From Pleodorina starrii (Eukaryota; Chlorophyta; Chlorophyceae; Chlamydomonadales; Volvocaceae), in NCBI GenBank assembly GCA_030267565.1, contig BRXU01000004.1, positions 4,408,501-4,472,500 of the forward strand: 64,000 nucleotides of DNA. Reading direction: 5' to 3'. Position numbers and translations under genes: made by a program. The notes below the pieces were generated by a model that was not told the origin of the DNA, made no database searches, and was given only the letters and a program-made list of their open reading frames with translations. Positions within the stretch are counted from its first letter, which is position 1. Each line of letters opens with the position of its first letter. Of this stretch, positions 1 through 24,400 are shown one piece after another.

Positions 1-12505
<12,505 letters not shown>

Positions 12506-13027
12506 TTTGCTTCAGGACGTTACAGCAGTTTTTGCTGAAAAATTGGGGATCTCCACACTAGCTGTCAATGAAAGAAGCCGCGGAAATTAGAAGCATCGCC
12601 CAAGGTCGCTGGATGGAAAGCTTAACGTTGTGCAGAAAACCACACACGTCTGCAGCTGTACCAGGCGTGTAGTAACTGTCTGTAACAGCCAGATCGAGGT
12701 TTGTGCACTTCACTTGCAAGTTTCCTAGCCTGAAAGTTGGTAGTCTGCAAGCTGCCAGCGCCCTCACACCGGTTGCTGGCCACGCGAAATAGATATGCAA
12801 CAATCCACCAAAACACAGCACTTATATCATGCAATACCGATTAAAGCTGTGCGCATAGTACGCTATCAACCTCTGGTGATGCAGATGACGCATAACCGGC
12901 TTACGAATAGATTTCGGAGCGGAGTCCTTCAACTTGCACGGACAGGTTCACTTGTCCACCTATCCTGTAGATCAGCAGCCGTAACGTAAAAAACAGAAGC
13001 GCTCAACGCGCTGTATCGCGGGCAGCC
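12506..13027. promoter_or_regulatory. Intergenic region between divergent ABCC and GUF1 genes
   Basis: 522 bp between two start codons on opposite strands, less GC-rich than the flanking genes and without a convincing coding exon. It must contain both 5' UTRs and probably a bidirectional promoter. I see no clear TATA box or named motif. Confidence 0.6.
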
Positions 13028-16000
13028 ATGCTGGGCCCGCCGTGCCCTGCCGCGATGCTCCGCGCAGCGGCAGCGTACGCGGCCTTCGAGGCGACAAGCC
13101 AGGGCTGGCTAGTAACTCGCAGCTCCTGGTCGGCTGCCTCCATATTACAAGTGAGCAGCGGCGCGGCAGGCGCAGGGCGCTCCTACCCCGACTCCACCGC
13201 CCTAGCAACTGCCAGCCCAGCGCCCCCCAGCCCGCGCAACGACAGCGGGACAGGGCCATGGCTCCGCGCCGACCCACATGCGCCAGTCAGTCCTCCTACG
13301 CGCAGTCCTCCTACGCGCAGTCAGCAGCCCCACCGCCCGCCGCTCTCCACCGGCTCTCCGCGGGCGCCCTGGCCTCACCTGTCCTGGGACCCGCCGCTGA
13401 CCACCGCCGCCGCCGCCGCAACCGCAGCTCCTGGCGCCATATCCGCTCCGGAACCCGGACGGCTGTGCCTCCTGTCTCCCAGCCACTCCCCAACGACCCA
13501 GCGGCCGCCATTGCCGGGAGACCGCGAGGCGTCCTGGGCCTGCTTCTCCATTCCGTCGGCAGCGGCGGCACCGGCGGCAGCGGTGGCGGCGGCGCCCGCC
13601 GGGCGGCGTGTAGGTGTAGGTGGAGGTGTAGGTGTAGGTGGAGGTGGAGGTACGGCCCCGCCTTCACCACAATGGCCTCCGACGCACGGCCTGGCTGAAG
13701 GATTGCCGCGGGCCAACATCGGCGGAAGCGCCGGCGGCGGCGGGCTGCTGGCCACCGCCGCTGCCGCTGCCACAGCCACAACGACAGCGGCTGCGGCTCG
13801 GGGCGCCTCCGTCTTTATTGGGCGTCGGCCGGAGGCCGTAGCCACACGCGGCGGCGGCGCCGCCGCCGTGCTCGCGCGGCGCTCCGCCAGCACCGCTGCC
13901 TCCTCCCCGCCGCCGCCGCCGGGAGAGGAAACGCCCGCCGCCGCCGCACCACCACAACCGCCCTCCTCGCCCTCGTCCTGGCCCCCGGCTTCGTCGTCCT
14001 CCCCGGCGGCTGCGCGACCTGCTCGCGGCTTCGTGTCTGGCGGCTACGACGTGTCCTCCTTCCCGCCCGACCGCATCCGCAACTTCTCCATCATCGCCCA
14101 CGTGGATCACGGCAAGTCCACGTTGGCGGACCGGCTGATGGAGATGACGGGGGCGCTGGGGGGCAGGGCAACACACAATGCGCAGTACCTGGACAAGCTG
14201 CAGGTGGGGGTTCAGGGAGTGATATGCTCCTTTATAAAATAATGAGTCACTGCGGACGTTGATGATCAAGCTGCGACAGCCGCTGAACCTCCGGAACTGT
14301 TAATGTTATCCCACCCATTCCCAAACGTTACCGACATTGCTGCTTGACCCACGGTTGAGCCGTCCCAGCATCTTGTCGGTGTCGGAAGTGTTGCAAGCCG
14401 CCTCGGACGAAGCCGCACCGCATTTTTGCGGTGCGATGTTGTAGACATGTGTACCAATCGTAAAATTAGCGACGGAGATGTGTCCAAAAGCTGACTGAAA
14501 AGCTGGCATGTGCGTGCTTGCTCTAAAACTCCCGAAAAGGTGGGGGGAAGGAGGGTGAGGGGGAGGAGGGGGCGGGGGCGGAGCGCGCCTGAGGAGAGGA
14601 GCGGGAAGGGGAGGGAAGAATGTGTTGATGGGCAGTGGTATCTGCGTACATAGCCCGGTGGTGGTGGTGGTGGTGGTGGTGGTGGTGGTGGTGGTGGTGG
14701 TAGTGGTGGTGGTGGGAGGGGGTTTAAAGGTGCAATTGTGCTGCCGGGTGAAGGACAATCCGGAAGTGCCTCCGAAACCAGCAGCGGAACTGGAGCCACC
14801 TCTCCCCTATTGGGAGCCGCCAGCTCCCCCGTATGCCCCTTCCTCATTCCCCTCCAGGTGGAGAGGGAGCGGGGGATCACTGTCAAGGCCCAGACGGTGT
14901 CGCTGGTGTACGAACACCGCGGGGTGCCGTACCTGCTCAACCTCATCGACACGCCAGGTGGGGAGACCAACGGACCAGCGGGCCGGTGGGCCCGGTTCAC
15001 TCCAGGGGCTCCAGGGGCTCCCAGGCGCCCTGTCTTGCCGACTACGGACAGCCGCCGGGCGGTTTACGCTCACCCCTCCTTCGCGCTTCCCCTCCGCCCC
15101 CCCCCTCCCCCGGGCTCCGGCCTATACGTGGATAACCCCCCAATGTTGGTGACGCCCACACCACCCACCCACATCCCAACTCCCCCTCACGGGGCCTCCG
15201 CCACACACACGCGGGTGGACAAAACACACCTGGTCCCCTCCCGGTTCTTCCTTCCCGCCCGGGCTCCCTTCCCTCCCTCCCCCACTCCCCCCCCCGGATC
15301 CCCTCCCCGCGGCCATCCCTACCGCTCCCTTCCCCACCTCCTCCCCTACGTCCCTATGCTGGGGTATGTTCCCCTCTTTACTCTTCCCCTCCCCTCCCCT
15401 CCCCTTCCCCCCCTCCCCTCCCCTCCAGGCCACGTGGACTTCAGTTACGAGGTGTCCCGCTCCCTAGCCGCCTGCCAGGGTGCGCTACTGGTGGTGGATG
15501 CGGGACAGGGCATCCAGGCGCAGACGGTGGCCAATTTCTACCTGGCGTTTGAGCAGGTGGGGCTCAGGCTGGGGTTTTAGGGTATATGGGTGTGTTGCCG
15601 GGTCAGGCTCAGGGTCAGGGACACAGGGAGGTTGGGCGACTTTGGGCTGCAACCACACACCCCACACACCGCACACACCCCCACACAACCCACACACACA
15701 TACACTAAAACCCACACATACTCACCGTACTGCTTCAGGGCATGGACCTCATACCGATCGTCAACAAGATCGACCTGCCGGCGGCCGACCCGCGGGGCTG
15801 TGCGGATCAGATGGCGGCGGCCTTCGATCTGGACCCGGCGGGGGTGCTGTTCACGAGCGCCAAGACGGGACTGGGACTGGAGGGGGTGCTGCCGGCGGTC
15901 ATTGAGTGAGCAGGGCAGCAGGGGAAGGGGAAGGAGGGGGAGGATGGAGGGGGAGGGAGGAGGAGGGAGGAGGGAATCAGCGGAGTCGGGAAGGGGGGGG

Positions 16001-19000
16001 GCCGGCCGGCTCATGAGGGGGTGCAATGCGCCGGTGGGGGTAGCGGAGAGGGGGCGTAGCGGGTGAAAAGGACGGAGCTGTCCTCAACGTAGTTCCTCCC
16101 AGTCACGCACCGCAGTTCTTTCCACACGCACACACACACACATACACACACACCATCCCACCCGGGATGACACCGCCCGCCTTCGTTTCCGCCCGGCTTG
16201 CGCGCCATGGTGCTCCCCCGCAGGCGCGTCCGGCCCCCCCGCGGCGACCCCTCCGCCCCGCTACGCATGCTGCTGTTCGACGCCTTCCACGACGACTACC
16301 GCGGTGTGGTTCTGCTTGTGGAGGTGGTGGATGGGCAGGTGGCGGTGGGGCAGAGGGTGGCCATGGCGTCCACGGGCGCGGCGTACGAGGTGCAGGAGGT
16401 GGGGCGGAACCCGGGAGGGGAGGGGGGGAGGGGGCTGGAGGGCTCCTGCGGGGGCAGGGGGCGATTGGGGAAGTGGTGGTGGTGGCGGTGAAGGTGGAGG
16501 TGGAGGCGCTGGGGTCGAGGTGGGGTTGGGGGACGGGTTGGGCTTGTCGGGGGGGCTGGGGGGAGAGGAGGCTGTGGCGCTGCCCCCGCTGACAGGTGAG
16601 CGGATCCAGCCTCGGGACAGCCTCGTCGGGGCATGTGACATGTGGCATGGTGCTGGCCCTTCTACCCCTTGGTGAACACAAACCAAACTAACTTTCCTCG
16701 GCCCCAAATCCTCCTTCTTGTGCTCCCCCCACCCACCTGCCCGCCCCCCCCCCGGCCCCGCCCCGGGCTGACACACCGGCTGCTCCTCCCCCCGCCCGCC
16801 CCGCCCCCCCTCTCCTCCCTCACCGCAGGTGGGTCTCCAAGCCCCCGAGCGCCACCCCACCGGCCGCCTGCTGACGGGCCAGGTGGGCTACCTGCTGTGC
16901 GGCATCAAGGACCTCAAGGCGGCCAGAGTGGGGGACACACTCTACGCGGCGGCGACGACGTCGGCAGCCGCCGCCGCGGCGGCGGGGGCAGCGCAGCAGG
17001 GGCAGATGGTGGCGGCGGCGGCGCCGGCGGCGCCGCCGCCGCGACTGCCCGGCTTCAAGCCCGCCAAAGCCATGGTGGGTACGTAGTGCAGTACGGCACC
17101 ATCGGGCATCATTTGAATGGCAGGAGGTGGTTTGATACGGTAGCAGAGTACCCAATTGTGCGCCTGTGTGTGTGCACCGCTACAAAGCTGACGTCAGCCC
17201 AACCCGGACCCGGACCCGGGCCACACACACACACGCGCGCGCGCCTTTCCTTTCCTGTGTGTGTGCGCTGCTGTTGTTTGGCTGTCTCCGCATCCACCCT
17301 GGCTGCAGGTGTTTGCGGGGTTGTTCCCACTGGGGGGTGACGGTCAGGAGTTTGAGTCGCTCGCCACCGCGATGGACAAGCTGCTGCTAAACGACGCAAG
17401 GTGCTGTTGCGTACCTACCGGTACTGAGGGGGAGAGAGAGAGGGGGGGAGTAAAGTGAAACCCAATAAAACCAAGTACCCAGGGGGTAAGGGGGGGTAAG
17501 GGATGGGTCAGTTGGTGTTGAGCGCGAAAATGAGACGGGAGGAAGGCTGAGGGAAAAATTGGGACCGGGTTGAGAACCGTTGGGACCGGTAAGGACCGGG
17601 TCGAAATCTTGAGAATGGCCGACCACGCCCATCGCCCTCCATCAACCCGCAGCCCGGCGACGGCTCGGCTCTCCGATGCCCCAATCGGACGGTGGAGGGT
17701 GGTTTGCCTTTAACACCCCTCTCCCCCTCCCCCCACGTGCTCGTCTGAGGTCCGTCTTTCTCATACCCACCAGCCGCGCCCCCTCCTCCCTCCCCTTCCC
17801 CTTCCCCCCCCCCCCACGTGCCCCGAACCGCAGCGTGGTGGTGAAGCGCGAGAACAGCGAGGCGCTGGGGCCGGGATTCAGGTGAGTGTGGGGGCGTGTG
17901 GGGACGCGACACGCCCTGCGGCGCTTTGGCGGTCTCCCTCTTCTTGGCGCCGCCCAATCGCGTCCTTCAACTACCGTATGACCCGCCCTGACAAACCCAA
18001 CGCTCGGGCCGCACCCTTGCTTTCCCCCAACGGTCCTGTTGTCGCCACCTGCCCTCGGCTGTCACCCATAAGAGTATCTGTTGATGCAGCCAACCCAACC
18101 GACCCGCTCACTCTCCCTTCCTCCCCTCCCTCCATGACAACAACTCCCCCCCCCATGACAACAACCGATCATCACCCTCCCTCCCTCCCTCCCTCCCTCC
18201 CTCCCTCCCTCCCTCCCTCCCTCCCCCCTCCCCCCCGTTACTAACGCCCTTCCTTCGCTTCTTTCCGATTCCTTTCTCCACTGAGCGCAGGTGAGTAAGC
18301 CATCGTTCCTTTTGTGCTGTCCGGGCTGTGTGTCTATGTTGGTCTTGTGCTGTCGTGTGCCAGTCCGTCTGGGGTTGGTTGGCGGCGACGCGGCCGCGCG
18401 CTTTTTCTGCTGGAGATATCAGGTAATCATCAGGTAATATTCCAGGTAACTGCGTTGCATTCCCTCGCCCCGGGCCGTTCTAATTACCCCCTCCCCCCCC
18501 CTCCCCCCCCGCAGGTGCGGCTTCCTGGGTATGCTCCACATGGAGATCTTCACACAGCGCCTGCAGCAGGAGTACGGCGCCAGTGTCGTGACCACCACGC
18601 CCATGGTGCCGTACACCCTCGAGATGCCGGACGGCAGTACGACCACCCTGGAGTCCGCCTCCGACTACCCGGTTGACAAGAAGGTCGCCCAGATCCTGGA
18701 GCCCACCGTCACCGCCACCCTCATCTCGCCCGACGTCTGTCTGGGGCGGCTGATGGAGCTGTGTGCGGGGCGGCGGGGGGAGCAGCTGGAGCACTCGTCG
18801 TTGGGCGGCGGCCGCACGCTGCTGCGCTACCGCCTGCCGCTGGCGGAGCTGGCGGGGGATTTCTACAGCGCGGTCAAGAGCCGCTCGCAGGGGTGAGGGG
18901 GGAAAGGGGGGAAAGGGAACGGCGGGCCGGGATTTGGGCAGAGGGGCCTCTCCCAACCATCCAACCATGAGCTGCCAACCCTAGCTACCCACACCTCCTC

Positions 19001-19775
19001 ACCCTCCTTTGACGCTGCACCCCCCGCCCGCCCTCCTGTGCCCGCTCCGCAGCTACGCCTCGTTCGACTACGAGGAGGGTCCCTACCGCCCCGCCGACCT
19101 GGTGCGACTGGACATCCTGGCACACGGGCAGCCGGTGGATGCACTGGCGCGGATGGTGCACCGAGCGGAGGCGGCCAGCGTGGGGCGGGCGCTGCTGGTC
19201 AAGATGAAGGACGCGCTGGACAGGCAGCAGTTCGAGGTGGTGCTGCAGGTGCGCATGGGGGGTTGGGGGGGGGGGGTTAGGGAGGTTGGGGGTTAGGTAT
19301 TGTACTGATGCTTTGACTGACAAGGGCTGGAAAGGCTGTGCAGGGGAGGGCCAGTTCGGGCCGCCGAGCAGCAGTGACGGCCGCGGCGGGTGCCACCCGC
19401 AGCGCTCGCTCGTGTGGCATGCGTTTTTATCTCCGTTCTTGCCCCTGGCATCTCATGCGACGGCGCCGCGCCTTGTGACCCACACACCCACTCCACGTCA
19501 CCCTTTCTCATCGCGGCACCACGAATCCGCTGCTTTGCTGCCACGGTACGTGTGCCCATCCGGCTGGCCCGCAGGCCGCAGCCAACGGCAAGATCGTGGC
19601 TCGCGAGACGATCAAGGCGCTGCGCAAGAACGTGACCGCCAAGTGCTACGGCGGCGATGTGAGCCGCAAGCGCAAGCTGCTGGACCGCCAGAAGGAGGGC
19701 AAGCGGCGCATGAAGCGGCTGGGCAGCATCGATGTGCCGCAGGAGCTGTTCCCCGAGCTCATGAAGACTCGGTGA
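13028..19775 (+). CDS. GUF1: GUF1/LepA (EF4) translation GTPase, mitochondrial type
   Basis: Ribosome-associated GTPase that back-translocates or remobilises stalled organellar ribosomes. Exons: 13028-14203, 14858-14957, 15429-15556, 15739-15905, 16224-16398, 16829-17074, 17309-17400, 17834-17881, 18515-18892, 19053-19248, 19575-19775; about 968 residues. G1 is AHVDHGKS (357-364), then [16 protein letters not shown] and NKID (about 477-480). The LepA-specific C-terminal domain ends in a block containing AKCYGGD and a basic KRRMKRLG stretch before the stop. Motifs such as [17 protein letters not shown] and GYASFDYE match the mitochondrial branch better than plastid LEPA. The 346-residue N-terminal extension is low-complexity Ala/Pro/Ser; its first ~40 residues could be a presequence. 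A GTGAGC at 13151 could be an unrecognised donor, so the N-terminal half of exon 1 is uncertain. Exon 6 carries an Ala-rich insertion (about 16955-17040). Confidence 0.93.
14204..14262 (+). repeat. Intronic element shared with ABCC (copy 2), flush with a splice donor
   Basis: Begins exactly at the GUF1 exon 1 donor (CAG/GTGGGGGTTCAGGG) and matches the ABCC intron segment 7533-7592 in the same transcript orientation. It is followed by about 400 bp of non-coding sequence and then the GGT repeat. Confidence 0.7.
14657..14714. repeat. GGT trinucleotide microsatellite
   Basis: About 19 nearly perfect GGT triplets in GUF1 intron 1, interrupted once by TAG. Confidence 0.9.
18176..18231. repeat. CCCT tetranucleotide repeat
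   Basis: About 13 CCCT units in the GUF1 intron before the exon at 18515. Confidence 0.85.
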
Positions 19776-21469
19776 TGGCGGTCGGCGGCTGCGGCGCGGT
19801 GGGAAGAGGCGCTGCGGGAGGGAGGGGAGGGGGCTGGAGGAGAGGGAGGGCGATGGAGAGGGGCGATGTCTGGGGCGTAGGGATGGGGGAGGGGGTGGTG
19901 CGCGAAGGATTAAGGTCAAGGTGCGGGCGTGTTATTTTGTTTTGTGGCTTGGCCTGACCTGCGGGTCAGGCAAGGGCACGTGTTTTGCTTGAAGGGTTGG
20001 GTCATGAGCGGGGGGGGGGAGGGTTTGCTTGAAGGTGGTGAGTGTGTGAGCTGTCGTGGACTTGATAAGGGTCGGCGAGGGTGCTGGGCTGGTTTGGCCA
20101 GCGAACAGGCGTGCGCCCGCTCTCCGGCGCAGTAGGAAGGCTGGGCTTGGTGGGGTGGGGTTTGAGCCCCCAAGCCCACCATCCCGGCGTGACGGCTGAG
20201 GGTGACGGCGCCAGCGTGCGCTCGTTTCGCGTTTCGGGCCATACTTTCTTGAGGCTTCGGCGCAATGGGTTGGCTCGAGGGCTGCGCGGTGGCTCTCACA
20301 GACCCTCACGCAGGGGGGCATTGACATGACGCGTCCTGCGCTGTCGCGTCGCGGGAGGTGTCTGGATCAGCGCCGGGGGCGGGGGGTGGGTGGGGGGGTG
20401 CAACGTGGCATGTTCACCGGGGAAGCCGGGGACGCGGGGGAGGGGGCGCAGTTCCCCCAACGGCCGAATCTCTGACAGTTACAGTGGCCCCTTCCTGCTA
20501 CGTGGCCGCTAGTTCCTTCCTTCCTTTCTTTCCGCGGTATAGCTACCGTATGCAACCAAGCAGCGTATTATGAACCGTAGCCATCGCGTCCTCACCGCTC
20601 ACTGTGTGAATCCTGCCGGGGGTGTATACCAGTATGTGCTGTTGCGTGTGTGTGCTGTTTGCGTGTGTGTGCTGTTGTGTACCGTATGCGCCGTGCCGTG
20701 CCGCATCTTCGTCCCACGCGCCCGCATCTTCCAGCGTCATACTGGTCTACTGGTCACCCCTCCTCTCCACTGCATCTCCTGCAGCAGTCGGTTGCCGAGT
20801 TCCCTCCCACCACCACCTCATCGACCCCACCCTCGCTAGCCTGGCCACTACCCGCTGACGGGTCAATCAACCCGGGGCCCCCCTCTCCTCACACACACTC
20901 GAGCCTTCCCGGGTCTTTCCACTGCTTGCGTGAACTGCTTTCGCGTCGACCGAACCGTCTATGAGCTGGTAAAAATTAAAAAACTCAAAAGCATAACCGC
21001 CACCTCGACTGGACTCGTCAACTGTCGGTAGCACCGTAGGCTGTCTATGGACACTGGGCTTTGTCAACAGGTCAACAAGCGGGGATCCGGGAGTGGACTT
21101 ACTAGGGGTCAACTTACTGCACTATCGTACTTCTGTGACTGGACTCGTCAACGCTCGCCGTCAGCCGTTCCGAACTGGAACGCGTGTCAACTCTCGCCGT
21201 CAGCTGCTCTAGACTGGACTGGACTGGACTCGTCAACTGGTCAATGGGTGATTAGTAACACCGACTGGGCTCGTTTACTGGTTAATAGTTCATCTGCGGT
21301 CAGGCAGACGAGGGCGAGGGGATGGCCGGAATGAACGCAGCGGCGGGGGTGCTAGGTCGGTCATTGGTCCACATAGGTAGGGAAAGAATCCGGGTACTCC
21401 AGTAATCCAGCCCAGCCCAGCCCAACCCTGCCCGGGTTCACGCTCCCTTGGCACAGCCCAGCCCAGCCT
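19776..21469. other. Tail-to-tail intergenic region, GUF1 / kinesin
   Basis: 1.7 kb holding both 3' UTRs. No coding exon is supported. On the minus strand a TGTAA poly(A) signal (TTACA on +) lies at 20480-20484 and could serve the kinesin. A cluster of degenerate CTGGACTCGTCAAC repeats occupies about 21005-21250. Confidence 0.6.
21005..21250. repeat. Degenerate GGACTCGTCAAC repeat cluster
   Basis: At least seven GTCAAC cores and several GGACTCGTCAAC or GACTGGACT copies in about 245 bp, irregularly spaced. The complement GTTGAC contains the TTGAC core of plant W-boxes, but the location (kinesin 3' flank) makes a regulatory role uncertain. Confidence 0.55.
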
Positions 21470-24400
21470 TTAGGACGGACGCCCTGGCAGTGGATGTGCT
21501 GCCCACCGCTGGATGTCCCTCCCGCACTGCATGTGGCGCCACCAGCGCGCACCGGCCCACCCACCCACCTGGTTCCTAACCACGTTGGTGGTCAGCTTCA
21601 GCTCGGGCGAGTTCTGCTCAGTGCCGCGCCGCACCACCACCAGCCCGTCGTCCAGCGGCGGAAAACCCATCATCGGCGTCAGCCTCGGCGGCGTGGGGCC
21701 CGGCGTGCTCTCCGGCGATGCGGCCGTGAGGTCCAACACCTCGGGCGTCGCCGCCCCCGCCCCCGCCCCCGCCGCCGGCGGTGGCGCCACCACGGCGCCG
21801 TCAGGCGTCGCCGGTTTCACCACCTTAACGTTCGGCGGCGTCAGCAAGGCCGAGGGGCCCGGGCTGGGGCCCGTGCCCGGCGCGTAGCGCGGCGCCGGCG
21901 GCGGCGTGGAGAAGTCGGGCCTGGCAGCCGCGCGGGAGTTGTTGCGCGCCAGCGCCGCGGCGCTGCCGGTGGTGGTGCGGTTGAGCAGCAGGATGCCGCC
22001 GCTGGACAGCGCGCGGTTGGGCGGGGCGGAGGACACGGGTGGCGTGCCGCCGCCGCCGCTGGCGGCGTCGTCGGCGGGCGCAGCAGCGGGACCGGGGCTG
22101 GCGCCAGCTTCGGAGCGGCTGCCTCGGTGCTGCTGCGAGGCCGTGAAGGGGCTGCTGTTGTCCGCGGCGGCGCCGCCGGTGCTGTCCCCGTTGCCGCCCA
22201 GCTGGTCGTGTATTTGCGCAGCGACAGTGTCCTGCCGCAGCTTGGTGACCTCGGACTGCAGCTGGACGGTTATGAGCTCCAGCTGGCGGATCTGCGGGAG
22301 TAGATTTCGACCCAAACATCGATTAGGACCGCTTGCCGTGACCAGACGGGTAGCTAAGGGGTTCAGGGAAAGCGGTTGTAGCCATACGCTCGCGAGGCCA
22401 CAAAGTCAGGGCCCCAGTCCGTCGCAGCAGCCCAAGACCGAGTCATGGAACTACCCAGCCCCCTTGCCGGTCGCCATTGCGGCATGCGGGCAGCCACCGC
22501 CCTCCACGCACCGCAAACCATTAGACTGAACCTACCAACAAAATCGGTCCTCCCCTCCTGGCCTTCCCCACCTCCTTGTCCCAGCCCTAGAGCCTCGGCC
22601 CTGCCCCGAAAGCAGCCCAAGCAAGGCAACCACACCCACCAGCTTGTCCTTAAGTTCCAGCTGGCCCCTGTGGTCGCACTCGGAGCGCTTCTTGTCCGCC
22701 TCCAGCAGCCGCACCCGGTCCTGCAGCTGCTTGACCGTGTCCGCGGACCGCGGCGCCGCGTCGCGTGCCTCCTCCCGCGCCGCCGCACCCAGCCGCGCCA
22801 ACCGCCCCGCCGCCTCGACCTCCTCACGCGCACGGTCGCGCTCCGCCGCCAGCCGCCGCGCCTCCTCGCGCGCCTCGTCGCCCTCGGCGCGCAGCCGCTC
22901 GCACTCGGCCTGCAAGCGGCCCAGCTGCTGCTCCGACAGCGCGACCATCGCCCGTAGCCGCTCGCATTCTGTCTGCAGCGGCACCAGCCGCTCCGCGGCC
23001 GCCGCCTCGGCTGCGCTGCGCGCCTCCTGCACGGCGCTCGCCGCCGCTGCGGCGGCGGCGGCCGCAGCGGCGCTGCGCGCCGCCGCCGCCCCCGCCAGCT
23101 GCTGCCGCAGCGCCGCGGCCTCCGCCTCGGCCGTGGCCCGCACCGCCACCAGCTGGTCCTCCGCCTCGGCGGTGGCCGCCCTGGCAGCGGCGGCCTTCGC
23201 CTCCGCCTCCGCCACCTCCTCGCGCGCCTCCGCCAGCCGCACCTCCGCCTCCGCCAGCTGGGCCGTGCTGGCCTCCAGCTGCGCCTGCATGAGCTCCAGC
23301 TCTGCCACCAACACCACCGCGCCGTCGCTGCTCTCCGTCTGCAGCTCCTCCTCACCTGCCTCCCGCGCCTCCTCCTCCTCCTCCTGCCCCTCCTCCGAGC
23401 CCTGCATCACCGACGACTGCGGCGTCGGCTGCTCCCGCAGCTGCTGCAGGCACAGCGCCGCGTCCGCAGCCGCCGCGCGCTCGTCGTCATCCTCCCCCCC
23501 ATCCATTTCCTGCTCCTCCAGCGCCTGCTGTGGCTCCTGCTCTGCGGCGCCGCAGCTGTCGTCGGTGATACGCCGCTGCAGCGCCGCCACCTGCTGCCGC
23601 GTATCCGCCAGCTCCGCCGCCAGCCCCGCCGCATCCTGGTTGGCCTCCGCCAGCTGGTGCTGCAGCTCCCGCACGCGCAGCTGGAAGGAGGAGGCCTCCG
23701 AGGTGGCGCTGTCGCGCGCGGCGGCGGCCTCCGCCGCCAGCTCCGCCAGGCGGCGCTGCTGCGCCAGCAGGGCCTGGTACTCGGCGCAGCCCTCCTCCGC
23801 GGCGGCAAGCTGGCCCTTGAGCGTCGTCAGCTGTGTGTGTGTGAGTATATGCGTCGGGCGTGAGGCGCAGGGGAGGGCGACGGCGTGGAGGACAGCTTGG
23901 GCGGTGGTGCCCCTTCGCATGAGCACGCCGTTCCTGAGCCTCTGGGCCCTCACATGACGTCGCGCCATGTCAGGACAGCGTCCCTTCAGTGCGCTTTTCG
24001 AGGTTCGGAATGGTTACAATGCAGGTCCCAGGCATAGCTCAGGTTGCGTAACCAGGTGACGTATGCTTTCCCCAGCACACCCCTTCCCGGGACTACTTAT
24101 CCTCGCCGCCGCCCCTCCCCCCGGCCCGAGCTGCCCCTCTCGGGGCCTCCCCTCCCCACCTGCTCCCTCGCCTGCACCAGCTGCTCCGCCGCCGCCCTGT
24201 GCTGCGCCTGGACCTGCGCCGCCAACGACTGCGACCCCGCCAGCTCGCCGTTGAGCCGCACGACCTGCAGCTGCGCCTCCGCCAGCCGCGACCGCAGCTC
24301 ACCCGACCGCTCCGTCGCGGCACGCGCCTCCTCAGCCGCAGCGCCCGCCGCCGCCGCCAGCTCGCCGTTGGCGCGCCGCGCCTCGACCAGCGCGGCGCGC

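Noticed and set aside
22644..23957. Plus-strand 437-codon Ser/Ala-rich ORF
   Set aside because: Exact antisense of the kinesin coiled-coil exon; composition mirrors Glu/Ala/Arg codons.
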